Shown: piece after piece, positions 38,301 through 47,669 of the stretch
Layout: each line of letters starts with the position of its first letter
Position numbering within the stretch: position 1 is the first letter of the stretch
Source of the DNA: Planctomycetaceae bacterium
GTDB taxonomy: Bacteria; Planctomycetota; Phycisphaerae; Phycisphaerales; SM1A02
Length of the DNA stretch: 64,000 nucleotides
Direction: 5' to 3'
NCBI GenBank assembly: GCA_027490145.1
Contig: JAIXYQ010000006.1
Coordinates: 1-64,000, forward strand
Program-made: the position numbers and the translations under genes
The notes under the pieces: model-generated
The model's input: the letters and a program-made list of their open reading frames with translations, nothing else
Told to the model about the DNA's origin: nothing
Database searches by the model: none

Positions 38301-38847
38301 GCGTGGCGGCATCGGCGGCCTGCTCGAGCGCGGCCTGGTACGCCGCGCGGGCCTCGATGGCCTGGTCGTGGGACGACTGCAGCTGGGCGAGCAACGCGGC
38401 GCGGCTGCCGGCGGCGGGTGCGGCGCCATCCTTGGGCGCGGGCACGAGCGAGGTCGCGTTGCGTTCCTGCAGGGCGCGATCGAGCTCACGAGCGGTGAGC
38501 TGCATGCGGCCGGCCACCTCGGCCAGGCGCGTGCGGAAGGCATCCTGCAGGGCCTTGCCGTCTTCCGAGGGAAGCGGCATGACGATCTCGATGCGGTCAC
38601 GCCCCTGCGGGGTCATGCTGATGTCGAGCACGCCCTGCGGATTCACGCGCCGCTTGAGTGCATCGATCACCTGCGTGAGGACCGACGGCGAATCGACGCC
38701 CTCGGGCATCTCGACGGCGTAGACGAGGCTGACCCCGCCGCGCAGGTCCTTGCCCAGGCGGATCTTCTCCTTGGGCGGCCACACGGCAAGCGCCGCGAGG
38801 ACGGCAAGGACAGCGATGAGGATGATCTTCGTGGTCAGCTTGTTCAT
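35344..38847 (-). CDS. secDF: SecD-SecF fusion protein export protein
   Basis: The 1167-residue protein fuses SecD and SecF. SecDF uses the proton gradient to help the Sec translocon pull proteins out across the membrane. A first membrane helix is at residues about 7-23, followed by a large periplasmic region with SecD motifs (for example VSLVYAVEMPEGVD). Six-helix bundles of both halves show the paired patterns DANVLIFERLREE and NDTIVILDRIRENK. An extra coiled-coil-like insertion of about 150 residues sits in the first periplasmic loop. It lies downstream of yajC, as in typical Sec auxiliary operons. Confidence 0.95.
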   Translation of the reverse strand: MNKLTTKIILIAVLAVLAALAVWPPKEKIRLGKDLRGGVSLVYAVEMPEGVDSPSVLTQVIDALKRRVNPQGVLDISMTPQGRDRIEIVMPLPSEDGKALQDAFRTRLAEVAGRMQLTARELDRALQERNATSLVPAPKDGAAPAAGSRAALLAQLQSSHDQAIEARAAYQAALEQAADAATLAPIEERIASAELAERKAREALLASSVNESRLKRAFQLSTKGDRLRDDKGKALFDEAGNPVYGPSPRERELEAIAKQCPEYAGDLDALVKEYDAYASAMTGYEDPEDLKRLLRAAGVLEFHIPVSAANPQGVNVGELQTQLAERGPDGTDSVVASWYRLNDLKQWYSDPRQLEALLADPAGFFRGRDMVAAQHEGQVYVLLYDTDAMSMTHAPGQVWSMKSARRDADEFGRPCVAFQLDQQGGIAMGRLTGANLQRPMGIVLDGELYTAPTLQSQINGSGRITGNFSNEDITYLIRVLEGGELEAKLKPEPVSVSILGPALGKDNLARGFEALLLSSAATAVIMIAWYLGGGVIAVIALALNALFLFGTMAAIDGSFTLPGLAGVALSIAMAVDANVLIFERLREEMAEHKERLRDAVDIAYKRAFSAIVDGNITNLIVCVVLYKVAATEVKGFALTMAIGVITTLFTAIVCTRVMLDVWTNVLHRTRLPFITTIFPGIASALRPNIDWIGKRGVLWVGCIVLAVVSIVASFSAGREMLDTEFRGGMTMTLVTRPAAQGESSAPDGRLAMARAEVEQRIRAIGEQVGVSAAVAQLRNASVLTVGDSTADGKASSFQIKVANPADFAGDDTATEPVVDAVANAFAKDIEVTLPLTFKGAGTDAAALQTRPVNADTLGAVIGRDGRTESVREFAGGVAVLIEGISPPITLADAQSRLGRMRSQPDFGAISSRETELIGLDMAQPGNPGAGYTSIVMVTVDPKALLSKVDAATWDRVVAQPEWKLVDAALTQKLSLEQVSSFSPKVAENLAASAVVAVVLSMIGMLLYIWLRFGSLRYSMATIVAVTFNVCVCLGALAFSIRTEGSSFGASTLIEGFRIDLNVISGLLTIIGYSLNDTIVILDRIRENKGKAEFATRDMVNDAINQTFSRTVLTGGATLATALILFWLGGTGIRPFAYTFLVGLIAGTASSVLIAAPLCYVARPKNVQ

Positions 38848-38863
38848 GGTGGTCCCGCGCCGG

Positions 38864-39260
38864 TCAGTCGGCGCTCTTGGCCTTCTCGAGGATGTCGCTC
38901 ACGGCGCTGCGTGCGAAGGTGAGCTTCGTGCCCGACGACTCATCGACGCGCAGCGTGACCTGGTCGCTCTTGACCTCGGTCACGACGCCGATGATGCCGC
39001 CGATGGTCTGCACGCGGTCCTTGTTGGCGATCGAGGCGAGCATCGCCTCGCGCTTCTTGCGCTCCTTGCGGCCGGTGATCATGGGCAGCACGAGGATGAC
39101 GAGCATCATCGGGATGAGGATCCAGAAGAACCCACCCGGGTCCTGCGGGGCCGCGGCGGGTGCGGCGCCACCGGCCGGGGCGGACCCCTGGACGGCGGCT
39201 GGTGCGGGAGCGGGCTGGCCCGGAAGAGGCGGTGCCTGCAGGATGGCGGCGGCGATGAAG

Positions 39261-39268
<8 letters not shown>
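38864..39268 (-). CDS. yajC: Sec translocase auxiliary protein YajC
   Basis: The 134-residue protein has an Ala/Pro-rich N-terminus, one membrane segment (about residues 47-64) and a small cytoplasmic domain with RKERKKREAMLASIANKD and VQTIGGIIGVVTEV, the YajC signature. It associates with SecDF. The ATG at 39268 overlaps the stop of tgt by 8 bases, so the two are coupled. Confidence 0.93.
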
Positions 39269-40418
<1,150 letters not shown>

Positions 40419-40419
40419 G

Positions 40420-41538
40420 TCAGTCGTCCCGGCTCGCGCGGCTCAGGGTTGCGCGCTCCTGGCGCGTGAGGGAACCGATCCCCTGCGCCTGGATCTTCGC
40501 CAGGATCCGGTCGATCTCGGCGTTGTCGGGCGCCTGGCGCCGGGCGCGACGCGCGGCGCCCGCCCGGCTCGTGGGATCGACGCGCCCGAGGAAGTCGAAG
40601 AACCCGTGCAGGTGGTGCGTGTTCCCGATGAAGTACCAGCCGGCGATCGCGCCGCCCAGGTGCGCGGCCTCGCCGCCCGCGTTGTTGCCCGCGCGGACGA
40701 TGGTCCAGATCGCCCAGCCCAGCAGCAGGATCGCGAGCGTGCGCAGCTTCATGGGAATCACGAAGAAGAGCAGCACCTGCGTGTTCGGGGCCAGTCGCGC
40801 CGCCGCGAACATGATGCCGAAGATCCCCGCACTCGCGCCGACCAGCGGCGTGGTGGGATCGTTGAAGAGCAGGCCGGGGATCGCCGGCAGCCTGAGCAGC
40901 GCGAGCGCCCATCCGCCGAGGTTGAGCGCCAGGTACATCAGCGCGCCGAAGATCCCGCAGAGCAGGTAGAAGGCCAGGTACCGCTTCGCCCCGAGGTAGC
41001 GCTCGATCACGCCGCCGAAGAAGAAGAGGCCGAGCATGTTGAAGATCAGGTGGTTCCCGTCGGCATGCACGAACTGGAAGCCGACGATGCGCCAGAACTC
41101 CAGGCCGGTCCAGCCGATGAACGGCTGCTCGACGACGAGGGCCTTCGCCGTCGAGAAATAGAGCCAGCTGTTCAGCAGCGGCATCAGCTGGTAGCTGATG
41201 GTCCCGACCTGCTTCTTCGTCTCGGCGAGCACGATGGGCGCATCCCCACCCATGGCGGGAACGGTGCGCTCGGTCAGCCGTCCGTTCGGCAACCGCTCGA
41301 CGCGGGTCTGCGAGACGGGCTCGGTGAAGATGACCTGCTTGCCGCGGACCTCGTCGATGTCCACGCCGGGATCGATGCTGACCGCAAGCCGCACCATGCG
41401 CGGCGGGAGGAATCCGTCGACCACGAACACTGCCACGCAGGCGATGATGATCCAGGCGGTCACGCTGAGGTTGGCCAGCGCGCCCATGCCGCCTCGCGGC
41501 TCCGCAGGATCGCGCCACTGACGCGACTCAACGCCCAT
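40420..41538 (-). CDS. Rhomboid-family intramembrane serine protease
   Basis: The 372-residue membrane protein has multiple hydrophobic helices. The catalytic serine lies in the GxSxG-like motif GASAGIFGIM, and a histidine for the dyad is seen in AHLGGAIAGW. The first membrane segment is near residues 25-40, followed by a long loop with no known domain, in which the conserved core starts. Rhomboids cut membrane proteins within the lipid bilayer. The ATG at 41538 overlaps the end of the Nudix gene by 11 bases. It sits in the operon between the Nudix and tgt genes. Confidence 0.88.
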   Translation of the reverse strand: MGVESRQWRDPAEPRGGMGALANLSVTAWIIIACVAVFVVDGFLPPRMVRLAVSIDPGVDIDEVRGKQVIFTEPVSQTRVERLPNGRLTERTVPAMGGDAPIVLAETKKQVGTISYQLMPLLNSWLYFSTAKALVVEQPFIGWTGLEFWRIVGFQFVHADGNHLIFNMLGLFFFGGVIERYLGAKRYLAFYLLCGIFGALMYLALNLGGWALALLRLPAIPGLLFNDPTTPLVGASAGIFGIMFAAARLAPNTQVLLFFVIPMKLRTLAILLLGWAIWTIVRAGNNAGGEAAHLGGAIAGWYFIGNTHHLHGFFDFLGRVDPTSRAGAARRARRQAPDNAEIDRILAKIQAQGIGSLTRQERATLSRASRDD

Positions 41539-42082
41539 GGGATCCCCCGCCGCACGCCCTCCACAGATGGAAGGCCGCGATCGACTTGCCATCCTTGATC
41601 CGGCCGCTGGCGATGCGTCGCTCGACCTCGTCGGGATGCACGAGCTCGACCTCGATCTGCTCATCGGCTTCGAGCGCCTGTTCGCAAGGCGTGAGCGCGG
41701 TGGCTTCGTACAGGTGCATGAGTTCGTCGCAGAACCCGGGCGACGTCAGGTAGGCACCGAGTCGCCGCACCGAGCCGGCCCGGTAGCCGCACTCCTCCTC
41801 GAGCTCGCGGCCGGCGGCGGGTTCGGGATCCTCGCCGGGCTCCAGCTTGCCCGCGCAGAACTCCTCGATCCACTCACCCACCGCGATGCGGTAGTTGCGG
41901 ATCATGACCAGGCGACCATCATCGAGGACCGGCACGACGGTGACCGCCCCGGGATGACGGACCACGTGCCGATCGAGCATGCGACCGTCGCGCGCCTGAA
42001 CCTGCAGGCACTCGATGCGCAGGAAGCCTGCTTGGTGGACGATTCGACCGGTCACGCGTGCTCCTTCCGGGGGGTCGGGCAT
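41528..42082 (-). CDS. Nudix hydrolase, ADP-ribose pyrophosphatase-like
   Basis: The 184-residue protein contains a complete Nudix box with GKLEPGEDPEPAAGRELEEE, where the glutamates bind Mg2+, and an RNYRIAVGEWIEEF lead typical of ADP-ribose or GDP-mannose pyrophosphatases. It hydrolyses a nucleoside diphosphate linked to another group. The start at 42082 gives a short N-terminus before the domain. It is the first gene of the operon leading to secDF. A divergent spacer of only 14 bases separates it from the mlaF-like gene. Confidence 0.9.
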   Translation of the reverse strand: MPDPPEGARVTGRIVHQAGFLRIECLQVQARDGRMLDRHVVRHPGAVTVVPVLDDGRLVMIRNYRIAVGEWIEEFCAGKLEPGEDPEPAAGRELEEECGYRAGSVRRLGAYLTSPGFCDELMHLYEATALTPCEQALEADEQIEVELVHPDEVERRIASGRIKDGKSIAAFHLWRACGGGSHGR

Positions 42083-42096
42083 GATAGGGTTCCGCC

Positions 42097-42906
42097 GTGG
42101 AGCCGTCGCCATCCAACGAACCGCTGATCCGAGTCGCACGGCTGCGCAAGCGGTTCGGTCGCCTGCAGGCGCTCAAGGGAGTGGACGTGACGTTCGCCCG
42201 GGGGCAGACCACGGTGGTGCTCGGGCCGAGCGGCTGCGGCAAGAGCGTGCTCCTGAAGCACCTGGTCGGATTGCTGCGACCGGATGCCGGGGAGGTCTGG
42301 TTCGATGGGCACCGCGTCGACCGCATGCGCGAGGCCGACCTGGGGGTGGTCCGACGGCAGATCGGCTTCCTGTTCCAGATGAGCGCGCTCTTCGATTCCT
42401 TGAGCGTGGCCGACAACCTGGCGTTCCCCCTGCGCGAGCACGGCGTGACCGACGATGCCGTGGTGAACGCGCGCATCCAGCGCGTGGCCACGATGGTCGG
42501 GCTGGGCTCGACGCTGCAGCAGATGCCGGCCGAGCTCTCCGGCGGCCAGCGCAAACGCATCGCCCTCGCGCGCGCGATCGTGCTCGATCCCAAGGTCGTG
42601 CTGTACGACGAACCCACCACGGGCCTGGACCCGATCCGGTCGGACATCATCAACGAGCTCATCCTGAAGCTCAAGCGCGAACTGCGCATCACCGGCATCG
42701 TGGTGACCCATGACCTGCAGTCGGCCTTCAAGGTCGGCGACCACTTCGTGCTCATGCACGAGGGTTCGGTCAGGTTCGAGGGGTCGGCCGCCGAGCTGCG
42801 TGCGTGCGAGGACCCGGTGGTGCACCGATTCCTCCTGGGTGAGGCGTCGCCCGAGGAACTGGCTGAGATCCGCGGCAACGGGGCCCCTACACTGCCCGCC
42901 CCATGA
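42097..42906 (+). CDS. mlaF: MlaF-type phospholipid transport ATPase
   Basis: The 269-residue ABC ATPase has a full set of motifs: Walker A GPSGCGKSVLLKHLVG, signature LSGGQRKRIALARAI, Walker B VVLYDEPTTGLDP and the switch histidine VTHD. The family trait IGFLFQMSALFDSLSV is that of MlaF, which drives lipid transfer between outer and inner membranes. The start is a GTG. It overlaps the next gene, an MlaD-like MCE protein, by 4 bases (ATGA). No MlaE-type permease is found beside them, which is unusual and suggests it lies elsewhere. Confidence 0.9.
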   Translation: MEPSPSNEPLIRVARLRKRFGRLQALKGVDVTFARGQTTVVLGPSGCGKSVLLKHLVGLLRPDAGEVWFDGHRVDRMREADLGVVRRQIGFLFQMSALFDSLSVADNLAFPLREHGVTDDAVVNARIQRVATMVGLGSTLQQMPAELSGGQRKRIALARAIVLDPKVVLYDEPTTGLDPIRSDIINELILKLKRELRITGIVVTHDLQSAFKVGDHFVLMHEGSVRFEGSAAELRACEDPVVHRFLLGEASPEELAEIRGNGAPTLPAP

Positions 42907-43877
42907 AGGACTCGACGCGCAACTTCGTCACGGGCCTGGTGAGCATCGGTGCGATCGGCGTGCTGGTCGTGCTGCTCCTGATGTTCGGCGAGTTGCGGTG
43001 GCTCATCCAGCCGTCGTACCGCGTCACGGTGGCCGCCAACATCGGCGCCGGACTGCGGACCGGGTCGCAGGTCATGCTGAACGGCGTGCCGATCGGCGAG
43101 GTCGTGTCGGTCAAGGTCCGTCCCTCCGAGGATCCACCGGTGCGCGTGGAGGCCGACATCAACGCCGAGATCGACCTCCCGCAGGCGTGCGAGGTCTCCA
43201 GCGAGAGCGGGCTGATCGGCGGCGGGTCGCGGCTGAACTTCCGCATGCCCGAGGACCCCGCGGCCAGGACCTCCATGGCACCACGCGATGGAACCTGGAT
43301 CGCCACCGCCACCTTCATGACCTTCGAGGATCGCCTTGCCTCGATCGTGAGCGAGGACTTCACGGAATTGGCGCGGAACCTCAATGAACTCGTGGCGCCC
43401 CTGCAGGGCAGCCCCGATGATCCGGCGAACGAGGGCTCCATCCGCACCAGCGTGACGCGCCTGAACCGAATGCTGGCGTCGGCCGAGGCGGCGTTCGACG
43501 GCGCCAACACCTGGCTCAACGACGAGCAGCTCCGCACCGACGCGAAGAGCGCCGTGTGGAAGGCCAGCCAGTTGATCGACCAGGCGAGTGCCGCGATGGA
43601 AGCCGTCGCCGGCGCGGCCAAGGGCGTCGAGGGCCAGGCCACCACGCTGGCCGCCGACCTGCGGCCCGTCATCGAGCGCATGCGCCAGACGCTGGAGAAC
43701 GTGCAGGCAATCAGCGAGAAGGTGAATGCGGGCGAAGGCACCGTCGGCCAGCTCGTGAACAATCCCGATCTCTACCGATCGCTCGAGGACGCCGGCCGCC
43801 GGCTCGCCGCGACGCTGGCCGAGGTCGAACTCCTGGTCAAGAAGGTCAAGGACGAAGGCCTGCGGCTGGAGTGGTGA
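42903..43877 (+). CDS. mlaD: MCE-domain (MlaD-like) lipid-binding protein
   Basis: The 324-residue protein has one N-terminal membrane helix (residues about 10-30) and an MCE domain (about residues 38-120) with VMLNGVPIGEVVSVKVRPSE. It then has a long coiled-coil-type C-terminal region with many helical turns. MlaD forms hexamers that shuttle lipids in the periplasm. It is translationally coupled to the ATPase gene. A convergent hairpin terminator follows at 43934-43964. Confidence 0.92.
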   Translation: MKDSTRNFVTGLVSIGAIGVLVVLLLMFGELRWLIQPSYRVTVAANIGAGLRTGSQVMLNGVPIGEVVSVKVRPSEDPPVRVEADINAEIDLPQACEVSSESGLIGGGSRLNFRMPEDPAARTSMAPRDGTWIATATFMTFEDRLASIVSEDFTELARNLNELVAPLQGSPDDPANEGSIRTSVTRLNRMLASAEAAFDGANTWLNDEQLRTDAKSAVWKASQLIDQASAAMEAVAGAAKGVEGQATTLAADLRPVIERMRQTLENVQAISEKVNAGEGTVGQLVNNPDLYRSLEDAGRRLAATLAEVELLVKKVKDEGLRLEW

Positions 43878-43933
43878 CCGCGGGTCCACGGACCGCGCGG
43901 CAGCGGCGCGCGTGAACACACCGCATGAACGAC

Positions 43934-43964
43934 AACGCGGAGCCGTACAGCACGGCTCCGCGTT
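43934..43964. terminator. Bidirectional hairpin between mlaD and the OmpA gene
   Basis: AACGCGGAGCCG pairs perfectly with CGGCTCCGCGTT over a short loop, in a spacer between two convergent genes. CCCTTGT follows on the plus side and TGTCGTTC on the minus side, so it can serve both. Confidence 0.7.
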
Positions 43965-44012
43965 CCCTTGTCTCCGTCCGGAGGCGAATGATGCGGCACC
44001 AGCCGCCGCGGT

Positions 44013-44669
44013 TCAGCCCGCTCCGCCGAGCACGACCACCTCGACGCGACGGCTGCGCGCCTTGGTGCCGGCCGGCTTGTCCGGTCCCCACGAGCTGAGC
44101 TTGATGGCATCCTTCGGCAGTCCCTTGGCGATCAGGTACTCGCGCACGGCGTAGGCGCGTTCGAAGCCGAGGTGGTAGTTGGTGGCGAAGCGATCCTTGG
44201 TGGCCTTGATCGGATCGGTGTCGGTGAAGCCGACGACGTCGAGCGAACGACCTGCGTGCGACTCCTTGATGATCGTCACGATCCGGTCGAGGCTGCGCTT
44301 GGAGGCGGCCTTGAGCGTGCTCTTGCCGCTGTCGAAGAGGACATCGCCCTCGATCACGACATGGATGTCGTCACCGATCTTCTCGGCACTCACACCCTCG
44401 ATCCCGTTGAACTCCTCGGCAGCGCCTTCGCTCACGGGCGCCGCGGCCACGGGAGTGCGCGCGAGCTCGGCTGCGGCCTGCTCGGCGGTACGCGCGCGCT
44501 GCTCGGCGGCACGACGGGCTTCCTCGCTCTCCTCGAGGGCGCGGCTGCGATCATCGAGCTGCGCCTTGAGCGCATCGATCTCGGTGGTGCTGGCCTGCTT
44601 CTGCTGCGCTTCGCAACCGACCATGGTCAGCAGCGACACGGCGATCCCGGTCATCATGAACTTCGTCAT
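44013..44669 (-). CDS. OmpA-family lipoprotein
   Basis: The 218-residue protein starts with a lipoprotein signal: MTKFMMTGIAVSLLTMVGC, with the lipid-bearing cysteine at residue 19. A coiled coil with many Ala, Glu and Arg residues follows (about residues 25-70). An OmpA-like peptidoglycan-binding domain is at the C-terminus with VLFDSGKSTLKAASKRSLDR, VVGFTDTDPI and a final SRRVEVVVL. It links the outer membrane to peptidoglycan. The start is an ATG with an AGGAG ribosome site, AGGAGTCAAGGATG. Confidence 0.93.
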   Translation of the reverse strand: MTKFMMTGIAVSLLTMVGCEAQQKQASTTEIDALKAQLDDRSRALEESEEARRAAEQRARTAEQAAAELARTPVAAAPVSEGAAEEFNGIEGVSAEKIGDDIHVVIEGDVLFDSGKSTLKAASKRSLDRIVTIIKESHAGRSLDVVGFTDTDPIKATKDRFATNYHLGFERAYAVREYLIAKGLPKDAIKLSSWGPDKPAGTKARSRRVEVVVLGGAG

Positions 44670-44750
44670 CCTTGACTCCTCTGTGTTGGCGGCACCACGC
44701 GGCGCCGGGGCATCCTGCCCACGCACATGGTAATCGCCTTGGATAACAGG

Positions 44751-45953
44751 TCAAGGACCTTCGACGATGCCCGGGAACGCCATCCGGCCCAGATCGACGA
44801 ACGAGGGCCGGAAGTAGACGAGCAGCAGCACCGCGGCCGCCAGGTACGGGCCATAGGGCAGTTCACGTCGCCTGCCGCCCCTCGACACGATCGCCAGGAC
44901 CGCCATGGCCGCGAGCGCCACGAAGGGAGCGATGAAGAACCCAGCCAGCGGCACGATCCAGCCGAAGGCAGCACCAGCGCATGCCAGGATGTGCACATCG
45001 CCGTACCCCATCGCCTCGCGGCCGAATCCGAGCGTGCCCGCGATCCGGATCGCCCAGATGATCCCACCGCCGACGAGGTAGCCCATCATGCTCGACGCCA
45101 ACGGCTCGATCCAGGGCGGCGTGGCGCCGATCGAGGCGCCCAGGAACGCACCGATGAACCCGCCCAGCATGGCCGGCGCGAGCACGATGCAGGCCTGACC
45201 GAGTTCGCGCACCGCCTCACGCCGCGCATGCGGGTAGTCGGCGAAGAGCTCGCCCTCGGGCACGAACTGCTCATAGTCGTGGAAGCCCGGCCTGAGCACA
45301 CCAGCCCGAAGCAGAGCGGCCAGCTTGATCACGCCGATCATGCCGCCGATCGCCGCGCCAGCCATCCACATGGGTGCTCCGGGCAGCGGCGCCACCATCG
45401 TGCCCGGGTGCGGCACCCAGCCCTGCACCGCGGCGGCAGCGAACGCGACCACCGTCGAGAGTACCGGGATCGCCAGCGGAATCGTGAAGGTCCGCGCATC
45501 GATCATCGTGATCGCCACGAGCGAGCCGATGCACCAGGCCCACGCGACGATCATGGGGAGCGCACGCCAGAAACCCTGCTGCGCGAACCAGCCGAGCCCC
45601 GCCTCACGCGCTCGATCAGCCGCGCTGCCGGCGAAGCACTGCCACCAGAGTGCCGCGAAGAGCAGGCCGACGACCAGCTCCAGGAGGAGGTACTGCGGCG
45701 GGATCCGCACTCCGCAGCCGGCACAGCGTCCACGCACGATGAACCAACCCAGCACCGGCAGGTTCTGCCACCACGCCAGGCGCAGGCCGCAGGTCGGGCA
45801 GCGGCTCGGAGGTGCCACGACGCTCATGCCCTCGGGCCAGCGCATGGCCACGACGTTGATGAAGCTGCCGGCACACGCGCCCATGCAGAACGCGAACGCC
45901 GCGCCGAGCGCGGCGAGTCCATGCACGAGGACCCAGTCCGGCATCGAGTCCAT
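44751..45953 (-). CDS. Prepilin peptidase (type IV leader peptidase family)
   Basis: The 400-residue polytopic membrane protein matches the A24 aspartic-type prepilin peptidase/methylase. It has the cytoplasmic zinc motif CPTCGLRLAWWQNLPVLGWF followed by a second CAGCG, a first catalytic aspartate in MIDARTFTIP, and the second in GYGDVHILA. It cuts leaders of type IV pilins and type II secretion pseudopilins and methylates the new N-terminus. The start at 45953 was chosen because it lies 7 bases after the xseB stop; an ATG three codons downstream is also possible. A long inserted loop lies between the two catalytic aspartates. Confidence 0.9.
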   Translation of the reverse strand: MDSMPDWVLVHGLAALGAAFAFCMGACAGSFINVVAMRWPEGMSVVAPPSRCPTCGLRLAWWQNLPVLGWFIVRGRCAGCGVRIPPQYLLLELVVGLLFAALWWQCFAGSAADRAREAGLGWFAQQGFWRALPMIVAWAWCIGSLVAITMIDARTFTIPLAIPVLSTVVAFAAAAVQGWVPHPGTMVAPLPGAPMWMAGAAIGGMIGVIKLAALLRAGVLRPGFHDYEQFVPEGELFADYPHARREAVRELGQACIVLAPAMLGGFIGAFLGASIGATPPWIEPLASSMMGYLVGGGIIWAIRIAGTLGFGREAMGYGDVHILACAGAAFGWIVPLAGFFIAPFVALAAMAVLAIVSRGGRRRELPYGPYLAAAVLLLVYFRPSFVDLGRMAFPGIVEGP

Positions 45954-45960
45954 GGATTGC

Positions 45961-46194
45961 TCAGCGATCCCCTGCCGAAAGTCGACCGATCTCCTCATCG
46001 GCGTCCTTCAGGAGCGCCCGGCAGTGCTTCACCAGGGCAGCACCGCGGCGGTAGTCGTCAAGGCTTTCCTTCAGCCCGGACTCGCCCGACTCCATCCGGT
46101 CGACGAGCTGCTGGAGTTGCTCCATCGCCTGCTCGAAGCTGAGCGAGGCGAGATCGTCGGCGGCGGGTTCCTTGGCTGGCTTGGATGGGCTCAT
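45961..46194 (-). CDS. xseB: Exodeoxyribonuclease VII small subunit
   Basis: The 77-residue protein has the XseB pattern SFEQAMEQLQQLVDRMESGESGLKES (residues about 19-44), the helical hairpin that binds the large subunit. Exonuclease VII degrades single-stranded DNA from both ends. The ATG at 46194 overlaps the TGA of the xseA gene by 4 bases, giving a clear xseA-xseB pair on one transcript, followed by the prepilin peptidase gene. Confidence 0.9.
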   Translation of the reverse strand: MSPSKPAKEPAADDLASLSFEQAMEQLQQLVDRMESGESGLKESLDDYRRGAALVKHCRALLKDADEEIGRLSAGDR

Positions 46195-47651
46195 GTCGTC
46201 TCCTTGTCTCGGGCGGTCACGGTACTGCTGATGCGGCCATCGGCCACGACGGTGGTCAACTCGGAACCCGGCGCGGCCTGGTCGATGGATCGGACCGGCT
46301 GGCCATCGGCACCGAGCGTGATCGAGTAGCCACGCTCGAGCACGCGCGTGGGCGAGAGTGCCGCGAGCTGGCGCGCCACAAGGTCCACGCGTGCGGTGCA
46401 ACGCTCGGCGCGGCGGGCCGCAGACTGCACAAGCCGCCGCTCAACCGTGTCGAGGCGAAGCCGTGCCGCGGTGTGGCGCGTGCCCGGGTCGAGCCGCGCC
46501 AGACGCGCCTCGAGACCCGCCAAGGGACGCGCCGCGTCGTTCGCCAGGCGGCGCACCGCCAGCTGCGCCCGCGACGCGAGGCCATCGACCCGTGCGCGGG
46601 CCGGCACCAGCGCCGCCGCAGGCGATTGCATCACCGGGCGGTTCATGAGCCGCTCGAGCGCCAGCGATCGGCGATCCAACGCATCGCGCAGCGCGCGGTC
46701 GAGGTCATCGGCCCGGACGGTGATCTCCTCGAGCACCTCGGCACGGTCCGCGAAGACGGCGGCCGCCGCGATCGACGGCGTGGCCCGCGTGCCATCCGCC
46801 GCGAGGTCCGCGAGGCTGACATCGATTTCGTGCCCGATGCCCGTGATCACCGGCAGGCGGCTCTGCACGATGGCCTCGACGATCGCGGCCTCGTTGAAGG
46901 CCCAGAGGTCTTCCTTGCTGCCGCCACCCCGGACGAGCAGGATGCAATCGAACGGCATCGCGGGCGAGGCGGTGTTCGCGCGCGCGATCGCCGCGGCGAC
47001 CTCGCTCGCCGCGCGCTCACCCTGCACGAGCGTCGGCACCAGCGTGAGTCGGCAGGTCCGGCCGCGCTCACGGTGCACCTGGAGAACATCCTGCAGCGCG
47101 GCGGCGCCCTCGCTCGTCACGATCGCCACATGGCGGGGCAGGCGCGGCCAGGTTCGCTTGCGTGCGGCATCGAACCAGCCGCGCGACCTGAACAGCTGCT
47201 CGAGTTCGCGCTTGCGCGCATCGAGATCGCCCTGCCCCACGGGCTCCATCGACTCCGCGATGACCTGCAGCTTGCCCTGCGGCGCGTAGAAGTCCACGCG
47301 TCCGCGCACGACGACGGCCTGGCCCTCGCGTGGATCGAACGCGAGCTTCGCGAGGCCGCTGGACCACATGACGAGCCCGATGGTGGCGTCCTGTTCGCGC
47401 AGCGTGGCGTAGAGGTGCTGCGTGCGGCTGACGCGACCGAGCTCCCCGCGGACGGTGAACGTTCCCGGGACCCCGAGCCGGAGCGCTTCCTTGATGCGCG
47501 CGACCAGTCCAGAGACGGACAGCGCTGCCGATGCCCCGTCGCGTGCATGACCCGGAGCGACCGCGTTCGCGCCGGTCGTCGCGGCATCATCCGGCTGCTG
47601 CCGGAAGAGCGCGCCGTGCGCAAGGCTGGGATCGAAGGGCTTCCGTGCCAC
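46191..47651 (-). CDS. xseA: Exodeoxyribonuclease VII large subunit
   Basis: This subunit has an N-terminal OB-fold (LSVSGLVARIKEAL through about residue 140) and a catalytic region with RHVAIVTSEGAAALQD, ILLVRGGGSKEDLWAFNE and GIGHEIDVSLADLAAD. A coiled-coil C-terminus follows, with VLERGYSITLGADGQP at the end. The GTG at 47651 is the best start available; the upstream frame stays open but runs into the divergent recG gene. That start lies only 6-18 bases from the recG start, so one of the two starts may be wrong. Confidence 0.9.
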   Translation of the reverse strand: MARKPFDPSLAHGALFRQQPDDAATTGANAVAPGHARDGASAALSVSGLVARIKEALRLGVPGTFTVRGELGRVSRTQHLYATLREQDATIGLVMWSSGLAKLAFDPREGQAVVVRGRVDFYAPQGKLQVIAESMEPVGQGDLDARKRELEQLFRSRGWFDAARKRTWPRLPRHVAIVTSEGAAALQDVLQVHRERGRTCRLTLVPTLVQGERAASEVAAAIARANTASPAMPFDCILLVRGGGSKEDLWAFNEAAIVEAIVQSRLPVITGIGHEIDVSLADLAADGTRATPSIAAAAVFADRAEVLEEITVRADDLDRALRDALDRRSLALERLMNRPVMQSPAAALVPARARVDGLASRAQLAVRRLANDAARPLAGLEARLARLDPGTRHTAARLRLDTVERRLVQSAARRAERCTARVDLVARQLAALSPTRVLERGYSITLGADGQPVRSIDQAAPGSELTTVVADGRISSTVTARDKETT

Positions 47652-47669
47652 AGGAGTATGGTACGGACG

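Noticed and set aside
35347-38922. A 1191-codon plus-strand frame opposite secDF
   Set aside because: It is a shadow of the SecDF gene; the translated product has a composition unlike a real protein and no conserved motif.
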